This document shows positions 6,298 through 9,039 of a stretch of DNA of 9,039 bases, piece by piece; the stretch's first letter is position 1; the number at the start of each line of letters is the position of its first letter. The notes below the pieces were generated by a model. That model saw only the letters and a list, made by a program, of their open reading frames with translations, was not told the origin of the DNA and did no database searches. The stretch lies in the NCBI GenBank assembly GCA_900552095.1, contig URYM01000062.1:1-9039 (forward strand). The letters run 5' to 3'. This DNA comes from an uncultured Blautia sp. (GTDB lineage Bacteria; Bacillota; Clostridia; Lachnospirales; Lachnospiraceae). The position numbers and the translations under genes are program-made.

Positions 6298-6337
6298 ACA
6301 GAATGTATCAGCGGGTTAAAAAATAAAAATTAAGATA

Positions 6338-6343
6338 AAGGAG
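6338..6343 (+). promoter_or_regulatory. Ribosome binding site deciding the phosphofructokinase start
   Basis: AAGGAG is only 1 base from the in-frame ATG at 6345 but 7 bases from the ATG at 6351. The normal spacing selects 6351, giving a protein that begins MKISPLQEA. Confidence 0.75.
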
Positions 6344-6350
6344 AATGATT

Positions 6351-8018
6351 ATGAAGATTTCACCCCTTCAGGAAGCAAGATATGAGTATGCACCCAAGCT
6401 GCCCGGAATGCTTAGAAACGGCATTGCTGAAATCAGCGTAAAAGAAGGAGCAGCTACACAGAGCGTTGCAGATCAGGAGAAGATCGCAGAGCTCTTCCCG
6501 AATACTTATGGAAAGCCGGAGATTACTTTTGAGAAAGGCCAGAACACATCTGCAGCAAAGAAGCAGGTGGTAGGCGTTATCCTTTCCGGTGGACAGGCAC
6601 CCGGAGGACACAACGTAGTAAGCGGTCTGTACGATGCGCTGAAAGCAACCGATAAGGAAAATGTTCTTCTGGGCTTCAAGGGCGGCCCCAGCGGACTTCT
6701 GGAAGATGATTTCATCGAGATGACTGATGAGTACATTGACAAGTTCAGAAATACCGGCGGATTTGATATCATCGGATCCGGAAGAACCAAACTGGAGACT
6801 CAGGAGCAGTTTGCAGTTGCAGCAGAGGTATGCAAGAAGCACGGGATCACTGCCATTGTTATCATCGGCGGTGACGATTCCAACACAAACGCCTGCACCC
6901 TTGCCGAGTATATGGCAGCAAACAACACCGGTGTTCAGGTGATCGGATGCCCGAAGACCATTGATGGCGATCTGAAAAATGAAGATATTGAGTGTTCTTT
7001 TGGTTTTGATACTGCAACCAAGACCTACAGTGAACTGATCGGAAACATTGAGAGAGATGCTAATTCTGCAAAGAAATACTGGCACTTTATCAAAGTTATG
7101 GGACGTTCCGCTTCTCATGTGGCTCTGGAGTGTGCCCTTGAGACTCAGCCGAACATCTGTCTGATCGGTGAGGAAGTGGCAGCGAAGAAGATGTCTTTGT
7201 CCCAGATCGCTGATTACATTGCAGATTCCGTAGAGAAGAGAGCAGCAAATGGAAATAACTTCGGTGTGGCTATCATTCCGGAAGGAATCGTAGAATTCGT
7301 TCCCGAGTTCTCTACTCTGATCGCTGAGATCAATGAGCTTCTTGCAGGAAACAAGACAGAAGAGTTCAACGCACTTCCGTCTTGGGAAGCAAAATATGAA
7401 TTTATCAAAGCCGGACTTACCAAAGAGTCCATGGCTGTATTTGAGATCCTGCCCCAGGGAATTCAGCAGCAGCTGTTCCTGGAGAGAGATCCCCACGGAA
7501 ATGTTCAGGTATCTCTGATCGAGTCTGAGAAACTGTTCTCCGCTCTGGTGGCAGACAAGCTGGCTGAGAGAAAAGCGGCAGGAACCTACAAAGGCAAATT
7601 TGCCGTACAGCATCACTTCTTTGGATACGAAGGAAGATGTGCGTTCCCGTCCAACTTTGACGCAGATTACTGCTACTCTCTGGGATACAACGCATTCATG
7701 CTGATCCAGTACGGATTCAACGGATACCTTTCCAAGGTTTCCAATCTGTCCAAACCGGCAGAGGAGTGGGTTGCAGGCGGTATGCCGATCACCAAGATGA
7801 TGAATATCGAGAGAAGAAACGGTAAGGATAAGCCGGTTATCAAAAAAGCGCTGACCGAGCTTGACGGAGCTCCGTTTAAATACTTCGAGGCACACAGAGA
7901 TGAGTGGGCGGTTGAGACTGCTTTCTTATTCCCGGGTGCGATCCAGTATTACGGACCGGCTTCTGTTTGTGATATTACAACCAGAACCCTTGCACTGGAA
8001 AAAGGCGAGGAAATCTGA
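6351..8018 (+). CDS. Diphosphate-dependent 6-phosphofructokinase, long form
   Basis: The 555-residue cytoplasmic enzyme interconverts fructose 6-phosphate and fructose 1,6-bisphosphate with pyrophosphate as phosphoryl donor, a reversible glycolytic step. The nucleotide-site motif GGQAPGGHN is at 80-88. GGDDS (173-177) has the Asp176 typical of PPi users where ATP enzymes have Gly. PKTIDGDL (201-208) carries the PPi-type Lys202 and catalytic Asp205. MGRSASH follows, and YEGR with the nearby [15 protein letters not shown] provides the sugar-phosphate site of the long clade. Length matches long-form (plant-beta/spirochaete-type) proteins of about 550 residues rather than 320-residue PfkA. Arg is written mostly as AGA here, while the sirtuin upstream uses mainly CGG/CGC, a contrast that suggests high expression. 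It has its own promoter and strong terminator. The start at 6351 is set by AAGGAG spacing. Confidence 0.96.
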   Translation: MKISPLQEARYEYAPKLPGMLRNGIAEISVKEGAATQSVADQEKIAELFPNTYGKPEITFEKGQNTSAAKKQVVGVILSGGQAPGGHNVVSGLYDALKATDKENVLLGFKGGPSGLLEDDFIEMTDEYIDKFRNTGGFDIIGSGRTKLETQEQFAVAAEVCKKHGITAIVIIGGDDSNTNACTLAEYMAANNTGVQVIGCPKTIDGDLKNEDIECSFGFDTATKTYSELIGNIERDANSAKKYWHFIKVMGRSASHVALECALETQPNICLIGEEVAAKKMSLSQIADYIADSVEKRAANGNNFGVAIIPEGIVEFVPEFSTLIAEINELLAGNKTEEFNALPSWEAKYEFIKAGLTKESMAVFEILPQGIQQQLFLERDPHGNVQVSLIESEKLFSALVADKLAERKAAGTYKGKFAVQHHFFGYEGRCAFPSNFDADYCYSLGYNAFMLIQYGFNGYLSKVSNLSKPAEEWVAGGMPITKMMNIERRNGKDKPVIKKALTELDGAPFKYFEAHRDEWAVETAFLFPGAIQYYGPASVCDITTRTLALEKGEEI

Positions 8019-8049
8019 TTTATAAGAATCCCTTTTGAAATCTGATAAG

Positions 8050-8097
8050 GGGCCGCTGTAAAGGCAGAAAAATCTGTCGGAGCAGCGGCTCTTTTTT
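8050..8097 (+). terminator. Two-tier intrinsic terminator of the phosphofructokinase gene
   Basis: The lower stem GGGCCGCTG (8050-8058) pairs with CAGCGGCTC (8083-8091), with one G:U pair. An internal loop (TAAA/GGAG) leads to an upper stem GGCAGA/TCTGTC with an AAAA loop (8063-8078). Six T follow at 8092-8097. It begins 32 bases after the stop codon. Confidence 0.92.
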
Positions 8098-8109
8098 GGG
8101 CTCTTTTTT
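8087..8109 (+). repeat. Tandem 11-base repeat at the terminator tail
   Basis: GGCTCTTTTTT occurs at 8087-8097 and again at 8099-8109, one base apart. The first copy is the 3' stem arm and T-run of the terminator. The second is an extra arm and T-run that could pair with the same 5' arm. Confidence 0.8.
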
Positions 8110-8127
8110 TCTTCCGGGAGGAGAAGC

Positions 8128-8156
8128 TTGCCATTCGGATCAAAACTGCGTATAAT
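8128..8156 (+). promoter_or_regulatory. Strong sigma-A promoter of the ABC transporter gene
   Basis: TTGCCA (8128-8133) and a perfect TATAAT (8151-8156) are 17 bases apart. The predicted transcription start (about 8163) falls inside a perfect palindrome that also covers the start of the ribosome binding site. Confidence 0.8.
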
Positions 8157-8158
8157 AA

Positions 8159-8170
8159 CCCTTGCAAGGG
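8159..8170. promoter_or_regulatory. Perfect 12-base palindrome over the predicted transcription start
   Basis: CCCTTGCAAGGG begins 2 bases after the -10 box and runs into the GGGAGG ribosome binding site (8168-8173). The position is right for a repressor operator that blocks promoter escape, but no regulator is identified. Palindromes of this length can arise by chance in 9 kb. Confidence 0.4.
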
Positions 8171-8185
8171 AGGAAAGAAAAAATT

Positions 8186-9039
8186 ATGAGAAAAACATTA
8201 AAACAGCTTGCCGGGTATTATAAACCTTATAAAAGAGTCTTTTCTGCGATCTGTTTTTTGCAATGCTGGGAGCGGCGGTGACTTTGGTTCTGCCTCTCCT
8301 GGTGCGGTATATTACCAATACGGTGATTTATCTGCCGGGCGGGGAAGCCACCAGGCTGATACTGACTCTGGCTCTGGTTATGCTGGTGATGGTGGCGGTA
8401 GAAGCAGTGAGTAATTACTATATTACTTATTTTGGTCATATGATGGGAGCCAGAATTGAGAGAGATATGCGGGATGAGATTTTCGGACATTACCAGAAGT
8501 TATCCTTTACTTTTTATGATAATCAGAAAGTAGGCCATCTGCTTTCCAGGGTGACCAGCGATCTTTTTGATATTACAGAACTTCTGCACCACGGGCCGGA
8601 GGATCTTGTGATTTCCACGATCAAACTGGTGGGGGCATTTATCATTCTCCTTACCATTAACGTGAAGCTGGCGCTTGTGGATATTGCCATTGTTGTGATC
8701 ATGCTGATCTATGCCGTGTATTTCAACCGAAGAATGAAGAGCGCTTTTAAAGCCAGCCGGGCCAGGATTGCGGATGTGAACAGCCAGATTGAAGACAGTC
8801 TGTCCGGTATTCGTGTGGTGAAGTCCTTTGGAAATGAGAAGCGGGAGATGGAGAAATTTCAGGAGGGAAATAACCGTTTCCTGGCGGCAAAGCGAAGGAA
8901 TTATCTTTATATGGCCGGATACCATACGGGAATGAATGCATTTTCCACCATGATCACAGTGGGTGCGCTGATTGTAGGCGCCTTCCTGCTGACAGATCAG
9001 GAGCTGCAGGTGGCTGATCTGGTTACGTTTCTTCTATAT
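8186..9039 (+). CDS. Type-1 ABC exporter, N-terminal membrane domain (frameshifted, 3' end missing)
   Basis: The ATG at 8186 opens a frame starting MRKTLKQLAGYYKPYKRVFSA that stops at TGA 8279-8281. From about 8249 a different frame runs open to the window end, reading FFAMLGAAVTLVLPLLVRY and then the rest of an ABC exporter membrane domain. That part has membrane segments near 8260-8330, 8355-8430, 8610-8670, 8680-8720 and 8935-8995, and the coupling pattern SFTFYDNQKVGHLLSRVTSD. Joining the frames needs one extra base. Adding a G after 8248 gives FSADLFFAML, a typical start for this family; adding a T to the run at 8254-8259 also works but gives a less typical SAICFFAML. The ATP-binding domain lies beyond the window. 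The GGGAGG box is 12 bases from the ATG, a long spacing. Substrate is unknown. The shift may be a real mutation or an assembly error. Confidence 0.82.

Noticed and set aside
6360..7895. Long open frame of 511 codons on the minus strand
   Set aside because: It lies wholly antisense to the phosphofructokinase gene, has no recognisable motifs, and is explained by that gene's biased codon use.
8208..8414. 68-codon plus-strand frame near the ABC transporter start
   Set aside because: It is the third frame, differing from both frames that carry ABC exporter sequence, and its Gly/Ser-rich product has no family pattern.
47..9039. CRISPR array, transposase, prophage, toxin-antitoxin or defence cassette
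   Set aside because: No repeat-spacer pattern, no such genes and no transposon-like inverted ends were seen in the genomic part; the only transposon end is the library adapter.

Overview
The window is about 9.0 kb at roughly 50% GC and looks like one end of a short-read assembly contig from a Lachnospiraceae-type member of the Clostridia. The clues are Firmicute-style promoters (near-consensus -35 and -10 boxes 17 bp apart), strong AAGGAG-type ribosome binding sites, a class B sortase, a DUF951 protein, a long-form PPi-dependent phosphofructokinase, and an initiator tRNA with no encoded CCA. The genus cannot be fixed from the sequence alone.

Layout. Bases 1-46 are not genomic: they are the tail of an Illumina P7 oligo, an 8-base i7 index and the complete Nextera Read 2/Tn5 transposon end. 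Genomic sequence starts at about base 47, inside a minus-strand gene for a membrane-anchored calcineurin-like metallophosphoesterase that lacks its 3' end. Upstream of it, also on the minus strand, lies a stand-alone EIIC-like membrane protein of the PfoR/PTS_EIIC_2 type. A divergent promoter region (about 2195-2290) separates it from plus-strand asnB, the glutamine-hydrolysing asparagine synthetase. asnB converges on a minus-strand initiator tRNA-fMet gene, and the two share one bidirectional terminator. A consensus tRNA promoter lies back to back with the promoter of a tight plus-strand cluster: class B sortase, sirtuin-type NAD-dependent deacylase and DUF951 protein, with gaps of 11 and 3 bases. 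Next comes a separately promoted gene for PPi-dependent 6-phosphofructokinase, ending in a strong two-tier terminator. The last gene is the 5' part of a type-1 ABC exporter, which carries an apparent one-base frameshift near 8248 and runs off the window end.

Functionally this is mostly housekeeping: amide nitrogen metabolism, translation initiation, PPi-linked glycolysis, lysine deacylation and surface-protein anchoring. I found no CRISPR array, transposase, phage gene, toxin-antitoxin pair or defence cassette, and no convincing new multi-gene system. The points most worth a second look are the adapter-derived chimeric end, the ABC transporter frameshift with a palindrome over its start region, the unlinked PfoR-like protein, the C1:U72 initiator tRNA, and the sortase-sirtuin-DUF951 cluster.
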